From the NCBI GenBank assembly GCA_942491345.1, contig CALOAN010000044.1:124001-188000 (forward strand): DNA of 64,000 nt, written 5' to 3'. The stretch comes from JAHEEL01 sp942491345. Lineage in GTDB: Bacteria > Actinomycetota > Acidimicrobiia > Spongiisociales > UBA5794. The position numbers were made by a program, and so were the translations under genes. Shown here piece by piece: positions 9,905 to 17,435 of this stretch; positions within the stretch are counted from its first letter, which is position 1; each line of letters starts with the position of its first letter. A model generated the notes under the pieces. The model saw only the letters and a list, made by a program, of their open reading frames with translations, was not told where the DNA came from and did no database searches.

Positions 9905-11925
9905 TACGCGATCTCGTCCAAGATGAACGCGAGAACGAAGGCCTCATCCTTCCATACGTCGTAGCGGCCTGATCGAGCGAAGTGGCCGGCACCCATCTCG
10001 GTCTTCAGGAGCAACGGGCGGTCTCCAATTGGCAGCGTTCGCAGCTTCGCCGTCCATTTCGCAGGCTCCCAGTACTGGACGCGTGGGTCGTTCAACCCCG
10101 CGGTGATCAGCAAAGCCGGATAGTCGCCGGCTGTGATGTTCTCGTACGGCGTGTACGGACGGATCCACCGGTATGCCTCCTCGACACTCGGATTGCCCCA
10201 CTCCTCCCACTCCACAATGGTGAGTGGCAAGGTCTCATCGATCATGGTGTTCACCACATCAACGAAAGGGACCTCGGCGACCGCAGCTCTGAACCGCTCC
10301 GGCTCGAGATTGATGGCCGCGCCAACCGTGAGTCCGCCTGCGCTTCCGCCACGCACCGCCACCCGAAGCGGATCTCCGTACCCGGCGTCTGTCAGGTGCC
10401 GGGTCGCGTCGACCAGATCGGTGAAGGTGTTCATCTTGCGGGCCAGCTTCCCGTTCTCGTACCACAGCTTCCCCATCTCGCCACCACCGCGAACATGGGC
10501 GATCGCGTAGACAACGCCTCGGTCGAGAAGGCTCAGTCGCGGAATGGAGAACCGCACCGGCATCGAAATCTCGTACGCTCCGTAGGCGTAAACGAGGAGG
10601 GGTGCGCTTCCGTCGACCGGCGTGTCGGATCGCCGAACGACGGAAATGGGGATCCGAGCGCCGTCGCGGGCGGATCCCCACACCCGCTCGGCGACGTAGT
10701 CCGACGGGTCGTAGCCACCGAGCACCGGCGTCTGCTTCAGAACGGTGCGCTTTCCCGACCGGACATCGTGGTCGACGACCGATGCCGGTGTGACGAGCGA
10801 TTGGTAGCCGTACCGCAGAAGATCCGTCTCGAATTCGTAGTTCGCGCCGGGCACCACGTCGTACACGGACTCGTCGAACTCGAGGTACGAGGCTGATCCG
10901 CTGTCTGGATCGACAATGAGGGCAGAGGGAAGGCCATCGTGTCGCCCCCACACCACGATGTGGTCGGAGAAGCAGTCTGGAGCCTCGAGCTTCGACCCGG
11001 GTACGTGACCAACCACCACAGTCGGCTTGCCATCAGCGATCGGGACACGGAGCAGTTGCCCGTCGACGGCCTGTTCGTTGGTCACGATCCAGAACTCATC
11101 GTCTCGGTGATCGACGGCGTACTGCACACCTTCGACGCGAGGGAGCACCGGGCTGGGCACGGCCTCTGGGTCATCGGCAGGGATGCAGCGAACGTCGCTC
11201 GTGATCGCGGATTCAGCCCCGATGAATATGAACCCGCCGCTGCGGGAGCGCCGCACCGTCAGGTAGAAGCGATTGTCGTCCTCCTGATGTACCAGCACAT
11301 CGGCAGATCGATCCGATCCGATCCGATGCCTCCAGACCTGCCATGGGCGCATCGCCGCATCGGTGGTGGTGTAGAAGTAGTGGAGCGAGTCGGAGGCCCA
11401 CGCAGCGCCGTAGTACGTATCCGGGATCTCATCGCGGAGATCGGTGAGGGTGGCGGTGTTGCGGAAGCGGGTGGTATACCGCTCCCCGCCGTCGGTATCG
11501 ACGCTGTACCCGACCGTGGCGGCGTCGGGCGCGACGGAGAAGTTCGCGAGCCGAAAGTAGTCGGTGCCTTCCGCGGCCGTGTTCTCATCGAGGAGCACGG
11601 TCTCGTCTCCATCAGGACCACCCGCCATCCGGACCCATAGGCGGTACGGCCGGCCCTCCTCGGTGCGGGTCGAATACCAGTAGTCGCCACGTTGTGCCGG
11701 AACCGCCAGGTCCGTCTCCTGGGTGCGCCGCTTGATCTCGTTGAAGATCTCATCGCGGAGGGGCGCAAGATGATCGGTCATCACTTCTGTGTAGGCGTTC
11801 TCCGCTTCGAGGTAGGCGACGACTTCTGGGTCTTCGCGATTGCGCATCCAGAAGTAGTCGTCGACAACGAGGTCTCCGTGGAGGGTTCGTTCGGTCGGTC
11901 GGCGGGCTGCGATTGGTGGCTCCAT
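9904..11925 (-). CDS. ptrB: prolyl oligopeptidase-family (S9A) peptidase, oligopeptidase B-like
   Basis: 673 residues, typical of oligopeptidase B. The N-terminal seven-bladed propeller (about 60-400) filters short peptides. The C-terminal alpha/beta hydrolase domain carries the nucleophile in VRGGSAGGLTVG (about 518), with the Asp expected near LLITAGLNDPRV and the His in GAGHFARSGR. The N-terminus (RRPTERTLHGDLVVDDYFWM) is the conserved S9A opening. The protein is cytosolic, with no signal peptide, and would cleave short peptides, in S9A type B after basic residues. The gene is monocistronic, and its upstream region is an inverted repeat shared with the divergent LOG gene. Confidence 0.93.
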   Translation of the reverse strand: MEPPIAARRPTERTLHGDLVVDDYFWMRNREDPEVVAYLEAENAYTEVMTDHLAPLRDEIFNEIKRRTQETDLAVPAQRGDYWYSTRTEEGRPYRLWVRMAGGPDGDETVLLDENTAAEGTDYFRLANFSVAPDAATVGYSVDTDGGERYTTRFRNTATLTDLRDEIPDTYYGAAWASDSLHYFYTTTDAAMRPWQVWRHRIGSDRSADVLVHQEDDNRFYLTVRRSRSGGFIFIGAESAITSDVRCIPADDPEAVPSPVLPRVEGVQYAVDHRDDEFWIVTNEQAVDGQLLRVPIADGKPTVVVGHVPGSKLEAPDCFSDHIVVWGRHDGLPSALIVDPDSGSASYLEFDESVYDVVPGANYEFETDLLRYGYQSLVTPASVVDHDVRSGKRTVLKQTPVLGGYDPSDYVAERVWGSARDGARIPISVVRRSDTPVDGSAPLLVYAYGAYEISMPVRFSIPRLSLLDRGVVYAIAHVRGGGEMGKLWYENGKLARKMNTFTDLVDATRHLTDAGYGDPLRVAVRGGSAGGLTVGAAINLEPERFRAAVAEVPFVDVVNTMIDETLPLTIVEWEEWGNPSVEEAYRWIRPYTPYENITAGDYPALLITAGLNDPRVQYWEPAKWTAKLRTLPIGDRPLLLKTEMGAGHFARSGRYDVWKDEAFVLAFILDEIA

Positions 11926-11945
11926 AGGTTGCGACCCTACCGAAC

Positions 11946-12066
11946 AACCGCGTACCCAGGGTTCTCCACCCCGTATGCGGCGCTGAGGGCCCGCGGAATG
12001 GGACGAAACCGCAAACCGCGGGCTGGGTGCGCCGTATGCGATGCGGAGAACCCTGGGTACGCGGTT
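11946..12066. repeat. inverted pair of the dispersed ~55 bp repeat between divergent genes
   Basis: Two copies of the dispersed element lie head to head. Perfect 22 bp outer arms occupy 11946-11967 and 12045-12066, with partly diverged inner parts (CCGTATGCGGCGC type). The pair fills almost the whole 159 bp between the oligopeptidase start (11925) and the LOG gene start (12085), so the promoters of both genes must lie in or next to it. The arms contain the small dyad GAACCCAGGGTTC. A strong cruciform or RNA hairpin is possible. Confidence 0.9.
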
Positions 12067-12084
12067 TAGCTAGCCTCGTCCGGC

Positions 12085-12624
12085 ATGAACGTCGTAGCAG
12101 TATTCGGAGCCTCGTCCCCACGCCCGGGCGATGCCAGCTACGACGTCGGCGTTCGCTGCGGGAGGCTTCTCGCCGAGGCCGGATACGCGGTGGCGACGGG
12201 CGGCTACGCCGGCCTGATGGAGGCCGTCTCGCTCGGCGCCCGCCAAGCCGATGGACGAGTCATCGGCGTGACGGTTCCCGACGTATTCCCCGACCGCCCT
12301 GGTGGCAACGAACACCTCACGGAGGAAATGCGGGCCGCAACGCTCTTGGATCGCATTCACGAGATGGTCGAAACGTCGGTCGCCTCGATCACACTCCCCG
12401 GATCGCTCGGGACGGCGACAGAACTGCTCGTCGCTTGGAACCTCGCCTACGTCGCCCGTTTTGCCAACGTCGTTCCGAAGCCGGTCATCGCCGTCGGAGA
12501 CCAATGGCAGCACCTCGTGCCGCTCCTCACCGAGGAACTCGACACCGATGGTTCGCTCGTGACTCTGGTCGATACCGTCGACGAGGCCGTCACCGCCGTG
12601 TCGTTGAACGCTCACGATCGATGA
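12085..12624 (+). CDS. LOG-family nucleotide phosphoribohydrolase-like protein
   Basis: 179 residues with a Rossmann-like fold. The N-terminus VVAVFGASSPRPGD and the glycine-rich loop TGGYAGLMEAVSLGA match the LOG/TIGR00725 lysine-decarboxylase-like group. The usual PGGxGTxxE signature is present as LPGSLGTATEL (about 107). Members hydrolyse nucleoside monophosphates, including cytokinin ribotides; the activity here is not proven. Its last codon overlaps the ATG of the ABC ATPase (ATGA), making it the first gene of the betaine-type transporter operon. That coupling is unusual and not explained by the known function. Confidence 0.85.
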   Translation: MNVVAVFGASSPRPGDASYDVGVRCGRLLAEAGYAVATGGYAGLMEAVSLGARQADGRVIGVTVPDVFPDRPGGNEHLTEEMRAATLLDRIHEMVETSVASITLPGSLGTATELLVAWNLAYVARFANVVPKPVIAVGDQWQHLVPLLTEELDTDGSLVTLVDTVDEAVTAVSLNAHDR

Positions 12625-13709
12625 TCGACCTCGAGAACCTCACCAAGACATTCCCGGGTTCCCCGACGCCCGCAGTCGACAGCTTGAACCTCAACGTCGA
12701 CCGCGGTGAGATCGTCGTGTTTGTCGGGCCGTCGGGCTGCGGAAAGACGACGACCCTCAAGATGATCAACCGTCTCATCGAACCGACGTCGGGAACCATC
12801 AGGATCGACGGTCAGTCGGTCGAGACGGTTCCGGTCCACGAGCTCAGACGGGGCATCGGCTACGTCATCCAGCAGATCGGGTTGTTCCCTCACCGGACAA
12901 TCCGGCAGAACATCGCGACCGTGCCCGGTCTCCTCGACTGGGACAAAACGAAGATCAATGAGCGTGTCGACGAGTTGACCGACCTCGTTGCGCTCGACCC
13001 GCTCATACTCGATCGGTATCCGGCAGAGCTCTCCGGAGGGCAGCGCCAGCGGGTCGGCGTGGCGCGCGCCCTCGCTGCCGACCCCCCCGTGCTGTTGATG
13101 GACGAACCGTTTGGCGCGGTCGATCCCATCGTGCGCGCCCACCTCCAGGATGAACTGCTCGCCCTGCAGCAGCGCCTCCACAAGACCATCGCACTCGTGA
13201 CACACGACATCGACGAAGCGATCAAGCTCGGCGACCGAGTCGCGATCCTCAGCGAGGGTGGCCACCTCGAGCAGTACGGCTCCCCTGCCGAGATCCTCCG
13301 CGAGCCGGCGAACCCGTTTGTTGCCGACTTCCTTGGGACCGACCGCGGGATCAAACGCCTCTCGCTCATCCCGATCTCCGACCTCGACCTCGAGGTCGGA
13401 CCCGTCGTCGACCGTTCGGCGTCTCACGCCGAGGCGGTGGCCACCGCTCTCGAGTACGGAACCGACTGGGTGGCTGTAGGCGAAGGGGCGATCGTTGAGG
13501 GCTGGATCCGCGTCGCGGACATCCCGTCCGCGGGGGCGGGCTCGGTCGACATTGAGCCGTTCCTGACCCGGCTCGATCGCAACGCCACACTCAAGGAGGC
13601 GCTCGACGCTGTGGTGTCCTCCCACACATCGGTAGCAGCGGTCTTCGACGGCAACGAGTTGGTCGGCATGGTCACGGCTGCCGCCATCAGCCGGGAAATC
13701 GTCCAGTGA
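12621..13709 (+). CDS. opuCA: glycine betaine/choline-type ABC transporter ATP-binding protein
   Basis: 362 residues. The ABC domain (1-240) has Walker A VGPSGCGKTTT, Q-loop IQQIGLFPH, signature LSGGQRQRVGVA and Walker B VLLMDEPFGAVD, and matches the ProV/OpuA/OpuC group of osmolyte importers. A C-terminal CBS-like pair (about 250-360, ending FDGNELVGMVTAAAI) is the ionic-strength-sensing module in this family. The start is the ATG overlapping the LOG stop. The two permeases and the binding protein follow, giving a complete OpuC-type system with separate permease subunits. Confidence 0.94.
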   Translation: MIDLENLTKTFPGSPTPAVDSLNLNVDRGEIVVFVGPSGCGKTTTLKMINRLIEPTSGTIRIDGQSVETVPVHELRRGIGYVIQQIGLFPHRTIRQNIATVPGLLDWDKTKINERVDELTDLVALDPLILDRYPAELSGGQRQRVGVARALAADPPVLLMDEPFGAVDPIVRAHLQDELLALQQRLHKTIALVTHDIDEAIKLGDRVAILSEGGHLEQYGSPAEILREPANPFVADFLGTDRGIKRLSLIPISDLDLEVGPVVDRSASHAEAVATALEYGTDWVAVGEGAIVEGWIRVADIPSAGAGSVDIEPFLTRLDRNATLKEALDAVVSSHTSVAAVFDGNELVGMVTAAAISREIVQ

Positions 13710-14392
13710 TTCACCTCGCCCAGGCATCCGAAGGCTTCTTCTCCTGGGATTGGGTCGTGAACCACCTTGACGACATCTGGGCACGCACCGTCGAACACCT
13801 CATGCTCACCGCCATCGCGGTCGTCGTCGGCATGCTGATCAGCCTGGCACTCTCGGTTGTGGCCCTCCGGTATCGATGGACGTACTCTCCCATCACATGG
13901 TTCACGGGGATCCTCTACACGATCCCGAGCCTGGCTCTGTTCGCGTTTCTCGTTCCCGTCACCGGTCTCTCGGTCCTCACCGCCGAGATCGGCCTCGTGT
14001 CATACACCCTGCTGATCCTCATCAGAAACACGGTCGCCGGTATCGACGGAGTGCCGGAGGCGACCATCGAATCCGCCCGCGGCATGGGCTACACCGACCG
14101 CGGTCTCTTCTTCTCCGTTGAGCTTCCCCTGGCGCTTCCCGTGATCATCGCCGGAATCCGCATCGCCGCCGTCACAACCATCGGGCTCGTAACCGTGACC
14201 GCACTCATCGGTCAGGGCGGCCTCGGGTTCTTCATCCTTCGCGGCCTCAATCTGTTCTACTCACCCATCGGCACGACCCAGATTGTCGTCGGCACCGTGG
14301 TCTCGGTTGCGCTCGCCGTTGCGGTCGACCTCACGCTGGTAGGAGTCCAGCATCTCGCCACCCCGTGGTCCAGGCGAAAGGCAACGGCGTGA
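13706..14392 (+). CDS. opuCB: OpuC-type ABC transporter permease subunit
   Basis: 228 residues, with the GTG start overlapping the ATPase stop (GTGA). About five or six membrane helices are present. The BPD_transp_1 EAA loop reads ESARGMGYTDRGLFFSVELPLALP. It pairs with the second permease directly downstream to form the membrane channel for a quaternary amine such as glycine betaine, carnitine or choline. Substrate specificity cannot be read from the permease alone. Confidence 0.92.
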   Translation: MIHLAQASEGFFSWDWVVNHLDDIWARTVEHLMLTAIAVVVGMLISLALSVVALRYRWTYSPITWFTGILYTIPSLALFAFLVPVTGLSVLTAEIGLVSYTLLILIRNTVAGIDGVPEATIESARGMGYTDRGLFFSVELPLALPVIIAGIRIAAVTTIGLVTVTALIGQGGLGFFILRGLNLFYSPIGTTQIVVGTVVSVALAVAVDLTLVGVQHLATPWSRRKATA

Positions 14393-15099
14393 TCGAATTC
14401 CTGGGAGAGGTGCTTGCCTGGTTCGGTAACCCCGACAATTGGATCGGGCCGTCCGGCATCCTCAACCGTCTGCGCGAACACGTGCAGCTGACGGCTGCGG
14501 CTACCGTCGCTGCCGCCGTCCTCGCGATCCCTCCTGCGCTCTTGCTCGGCCATCGACGCCTTGGTGGGACATTCGTCGTAGCCCTCGTCAACATCGGTCG
14601 AGCGATCCCGTCGTTCGCGATCGTCGTTCTGTTCCTGCCGATCAGTATTCGTCTCGGTCTCGGAATCGGCTTCTGGCCAACCTTCCTTGCCCTCCTCTTT
14701 CTCGCCGTACCCCCGATGTTCGCGAACACCTACACCGGGGTCGCCGGTGTTGATCCGGACCTCGTTGAGGCCTCTCGAGGCATGGGCATGACCGGTCGGG
14801 AGGTGCTCAGCCAGGTGGAACTCCCCATGGCTTCGCCGGTCATCCTCGCGGCCGTCCGCGTGGCGACGGTTCAGGTCGCCGCAACTGCCACCCTCGGCGC
14901 GCTCGTCGGCTGGGGCGGACTCGGCCGGTTCATCGTGGACGGATTCTCGGTTCGCGACAACGTTCTCGTGTTCGCCGGGGCACTTCTCGTTGCCGGCCTC
15001 GCAATCTTCCTCGAGGTGCTGCTGGGCTGGGTGGAGCGCCGGGTGGTACCAACGACCCTTCAGTCGAGGGCCGAGGTCGTTGAGTCGGTCGTCGCATGA
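14389..15099 (+). CDS. opuCD: OpuC-type ABC transporter permease subunit
   Basis: 236 residues from the GTG at 14389, whose GTGA overlaps the previous stop; a GTG at 14365 is also in frame but would give a longer overlap. The EAA loop is EASRGMGMTGREVLSQVELPMASP. Both permeases share the Gly-rich IGQGGLG or VGWGGLG motif after the EAA loop. It forms the heterodimeric channel with the preceding gene. Downstream, a 161 bp MITE-like insertion separates it from the binding-protein gene. Confidence 0.92.
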   Translation: MIEFLGEVLAWFGNPDNWIGPSGILNRLREHVQLTAAATVAAAVLAIPPALLLGHRRLGGTFVVALVNIGRAIPSFAIVVLFLPISIRLGLGIGFWPTFLALLFLAVPPMFANTYTGVAGVDPDLVEASRGMGMTGREVLSQVELPMASPVILAAVRVATVQVAATATLGALVGWGGLGRFIVDGFSVRDNVLVFAGALLVAGLAIFLEVLLGWVERRVVPTTLQSRAEVVESVVA

Positions 15100-15139
15100 A
15101 CCGGGAAGAACCCTGCGGATTGGGGGGTTGTCGCCGCTA

Positions 15140-15300
15140 GTGGTCCGTCGCGGAAGTGGCGGCTGGGTGTCTGCGAGTCATCGGCGTCATCTGGCAAGGA
15201 CGCACAACGAAGGCGCAGTCGGGACTGCGTCGAGGCGGAGGACGCCGCCAGGGGCGTCGAGGGCCGGAGAGACACGGCGTCCATTTCCGCGACGGACCAC
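15140..15300. mobile_element. MITE-like element with 20 bp terminal inverted repeats and TA flanks
   Basis: The left end GTGGTCCGTCGCGGAAGTGG (15140-15159) matches the inverse of the right end (15281-15300) at 19 of 20 positions. Both ends are flanked by TA (15138-15139 and 15301-15302), which fits target duplication by an IS630/Tc1-type transposase. Subterminal bases (GGTGTCTG against GAGACAC) extend the fold imperfectly. There is no internal transposase reading frame. It lies between the second permease and the binding-protein gene of the betaine operon. No second copy was noticed in the window. Confidence 0.75.
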
Positions 15301-15335
15301 TAGGTTGACGGACAATCGACAAGTGGGAGGAACCC

Positions 15336-16241
15336 ATGCGGAAACCAATCCGCAGAACTATCGCCGGGGCGGCCATCGTCGCGTTCGCGCTCCTCGCGTC
15401 CGCGTGCGGGTCGGGTGGCGAAGAACCGACGGTCACGATCGGCTCCGCGAACTTCAGCGAAAGTGCGCTCGTCGCGGAGATCTATGCCCAGACCCTCGAG
15501 GCCGAGGGCTACGAGGTCGAGCGGAAGCTCAACACCGGGAATCGTGAGATCTACGCACCGGCTCTCGAATCGGGCGAACTGGATCTCATTCCGGAGTACA
15601 TCGGATCGATCCTGACGTACCTGGGCGGGACGGCGTCATCGGATTCCGATACGACCTTTGCGGCGCTTCAAGCGGCGTGGGAGCCGGCGGGCATCCAGGT
15701 GCTCGACTACGCACCGGCCCAGGACAAGAACGGATTCGCAGTCACGCAGGCCACTGCCGATTCGCTGAACCTCTCGAAGGTGTCGGATCTTGCCGCCGCC
15801 AACGGAACACTGGTGCTCGGCGGACCGCCGGAGTGCCCAGAACGGGAGTTCTGCCTCCAGGGCCTCGAGAGCGTGTACGGACTCGAGTTCGCGGAATTCC
15901 GTCCCCTCGATGCAGGTGGACCGATCACGGTCGCAGCCCTCGAGGGTAACGAGATCCAGGTCGGGCTGATGTTCACGAGCGACGGCACGATCCTCGCCAA
16001 GGGATTCGTCCTGCTCGAAGACGACAAGGCACTCCAGCCTTCGGAGAACATCGCACCTGCGGTTCGTTCGGAGATCATCGACGCCTATGGCGACGACTTT
16101 GCGAACGCCCTGAACGAGGTTTCGGCGAGGCTGACGACAACAGAACTGATCGCGCTCAACAAGCTGGTCGGCATCGACGGTCAAGACCCGGAGACGGTCG
16201 CGGCGGACTGGCTGACGGCCATCGGAGTCGTGAGCGAGTAA
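15336..16241 (+). CDS. opuCC: glycine betaine/choline-type substrate-binding lipoprotein
   Basis: 301 residues. The lipoprotein signal ends at LLASAC (Cys24). The mature part opens PTVTIGSANFSESALVAEIYAQ, the conserved start of the OpuAC/ProX/OsmX binding family, and contains LIPEYIGSILTYLGG, which supplies part of the amine-binding aromatic site. The protein is anchored outside the membrane and delivers substrate to the two permeases upstream. A GGAGG site precedes the ATG. The gene follows the MITE-like insert, so expression may depend on readthrough or on a promoter supplied by the insert. Confidence 0.93.
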   Translation: MRKPIRRTIAGAAIVAFALLASACGSGGEEPTVTIGSANFSESALVAEIYAQTLEAEGYEVERKLNTGNREIYAPALESGELDLIPEYIGSILTYLGGTASSDSDTTFAALQAAWEPAGIQVLDYAPAQDKNGFAVTQATADSLNLSKVSDLAAANGTLVLGGPPECPEREFCLQGLESVYGLEFAEFRPLDAGGPITVAALEGNEIQVGLMFTSDGTILAKGFVLLEDDKALQPSENIAPAVRSEIIDAYGDDFANALNEVSARLTTTELIALNKLVGIDGQDPETVAADWLTAIGVVSE

Positions 16242-16284
16242 CCAAAGACAGAACCAAGACCAGAAGACACGAGACACGAGACAG

Positions 16285-16329
16285 GGACCCGCCCGCAGAC
16301 CACCTCTTCGGAGGCGCCGGGGCGGGTCC
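16285..16329. terminator. UUCG-capped nested hairpin, copy 1
   Basis: The outer stem GGACCCGCCC pairs with GGGCGGGTCC, and the inner CCTC-TTCG-GAGG forms a UUCG tetraloop hairpin. It lies between the binding-lipoprotein gene and the convergent membrane-protein gene, so it probably works as a terminator in both directions. There is no U-tract. Confidence 0.75.
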
Positions 16330-16347
16330 ACCCGAGACACCAGACAT

Positions 16348-16393
16348 GGACCCGCCCACAGGCCACCTCTTCGGAGGGGCCGGGGGCGGGTCC
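16348..16393. terminator. UUCG-capped nested hairpin, copy 2
   Basis: A near-duplicate of the preceding hairpin, 63 bp downstream. It has the same 10 bp outer stem, an added GGCC/GGCC middle stem and the same CCTC-TTCG-GAGG cap. The shared loop region suggests recent tandem duplication of a terminator-like module. Confidence 0.75.
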
Positions 16394-16410
16394 TTGACGA
16401 GAGATATGAG

Positions 16411-16490
16411 ATCCGAGACTCAAGACATCTTGGGTCTCAGGTCTCGGGTCTCAAGTCTCGGGTCTCAAGTCTCGAGTCTCTTGTCTCACG
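16411..16490. repeat. heptamer repeat array with opposed arms
   Basis: GAGATAT, GAGATCC, GAGACTC and AAGACAT are followed by eight GTCTCNN units. The two orientations face each other and can fold back around CATCTTGG. The array overlaps the last codons and stop of the convergent membrane-protein gene, giving it a C-terminal RQETRDLRPET. A shorter run of GAGACNN-like units also precedes the UUCG hairpins at about 16265-16283. Confidence 0.85.
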
Positions 16491-17320
16491 CCGCCGACGA
16501 GAAACCCAACCAAACCCGCACACGTAAGCGCGGTGCCCACCAAGGCAAGCCACAGTCCTTCGGTGCGAAGCGACCGGGTGAAGACGACGTAGCCGTTCCG
16601 CACGAGAACGCGACTGATTGGATCATCTACGCGTGCGGAGGCAAGCGGGCCGGCCCCCACGCTCCACACGACGACGCCGATTCCTGCAATCAGAACAGCT
16701 GCGCCGACGAGCACCAGGGCGATTGACCGCCTCTGGGCAAGCATGACGAGTGCGATGGCCAGGAACACGGCACCGGCGGCCGAGAACATTGCCACCACCG
16801 GCACCCAAGGCGCAATGCGCCCGACCGCGGGGACCGCCTCCGCATCGGCGATCACAACCTCCTCGAAGGCGTCCACCGGGATCCGATCTGCGAGTTCAGG
16901 AGCGATTTGGGCGATCGGCTCGACCAAAACCGCACGCACCTCGGTGAGATCAGCGGTGAACGGACCCTCCGCCTGTGCCATGACATGTCTGTGGCCCGCA
17001 ATGACGAGGCTCCTGGTCGCCTCATCGAATGCGCCCGACTCGAGAAGCGCAACCGTCGCCCGCTCCCCGGCGCCGCGAACGAAGGCAAGGAGTGGCACAG
17101 CCTCGACCGCCTCGTTCATCAGCAGTTCGGCGAGCGCCTGTTGAGAAGAGTCGATTTCGAGGGCTTCAGTGGCGGATTGGAGGAACGCCTCTTCTTGGAC
17201 AACTGAGCGGTCAATCCAGAAGGCAACAGCGGATACATAGGTCAAGATCGAGATCAGCGCCGAGATGGCGATCATCGTGACGGTACGAATGGGGCACTCC
17301 TCGGATTCGGCGCGAACCAT
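16451..17320 (-). CDS. multi-pass membrane protein of unknown function
   Basis: 289 residues from the ATG at 17320; an ATG about 13 codons further in (before IAISALISILTYVS) is also plausible. One N-terminal helix is followed by an extracytoplasmic Glu/Ala-rich domain (about 40-175, with LAELLMNEAVEAVP) and then three C-terminal helices. This arrangement is common in uncharacterised actinobacterial integral membrane proteins. The last 11 residues (RQETRDLRPET) come from the heptamer array, so the natural C-terminus was probably extended by repeat invasion. No function can be assigned. It is divergent from the peptide-importer operon. Confidence 0.7.
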   Translation of the reverse strand: MVRAESEECPIRTVTMIAISALISILTYVSAVAFWIDRSVVQEEAFLQSATEALEIDSSQQALAELLMNEAVEAVPLLAFVRGAGERATVALLESGAFDEATRSLVIAGHRHVMAQAEGPFTADLTEVRAVLVEPIAQIAPELADRIPVDAFEEVVIADAEAVPAVGRIAPWVPVVAMFSAAGAVFLAIALVMLAQRRSIALVLVGAAVLIAGIGVVVWSVGAGPLASARVDDPISRVLVRNGYVVFTRSLRTEGLWLALVGTALTCAGLVGFLVGGVRQETRDLRPET

Positions 17321-17435
17321 ACCGAGCGGCCCCACCAACGTGAGCTGAGCCGCATGAGACTCACGATGCGCAGAACGACTAGCGTGGTTGGGACCGATCC
17401 ACCCGATCGGCTCCTGAAAGGGAAGGGAGGTACCC

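Noticed and set aside
12027..12620. Upstream part of a long frame leading into the OpuCA ATPase
   Set aside because: It overlaps the LOG gene in another frame with an Arg-rich translation. The ATG at 12621 begins the conserved ABC domain.
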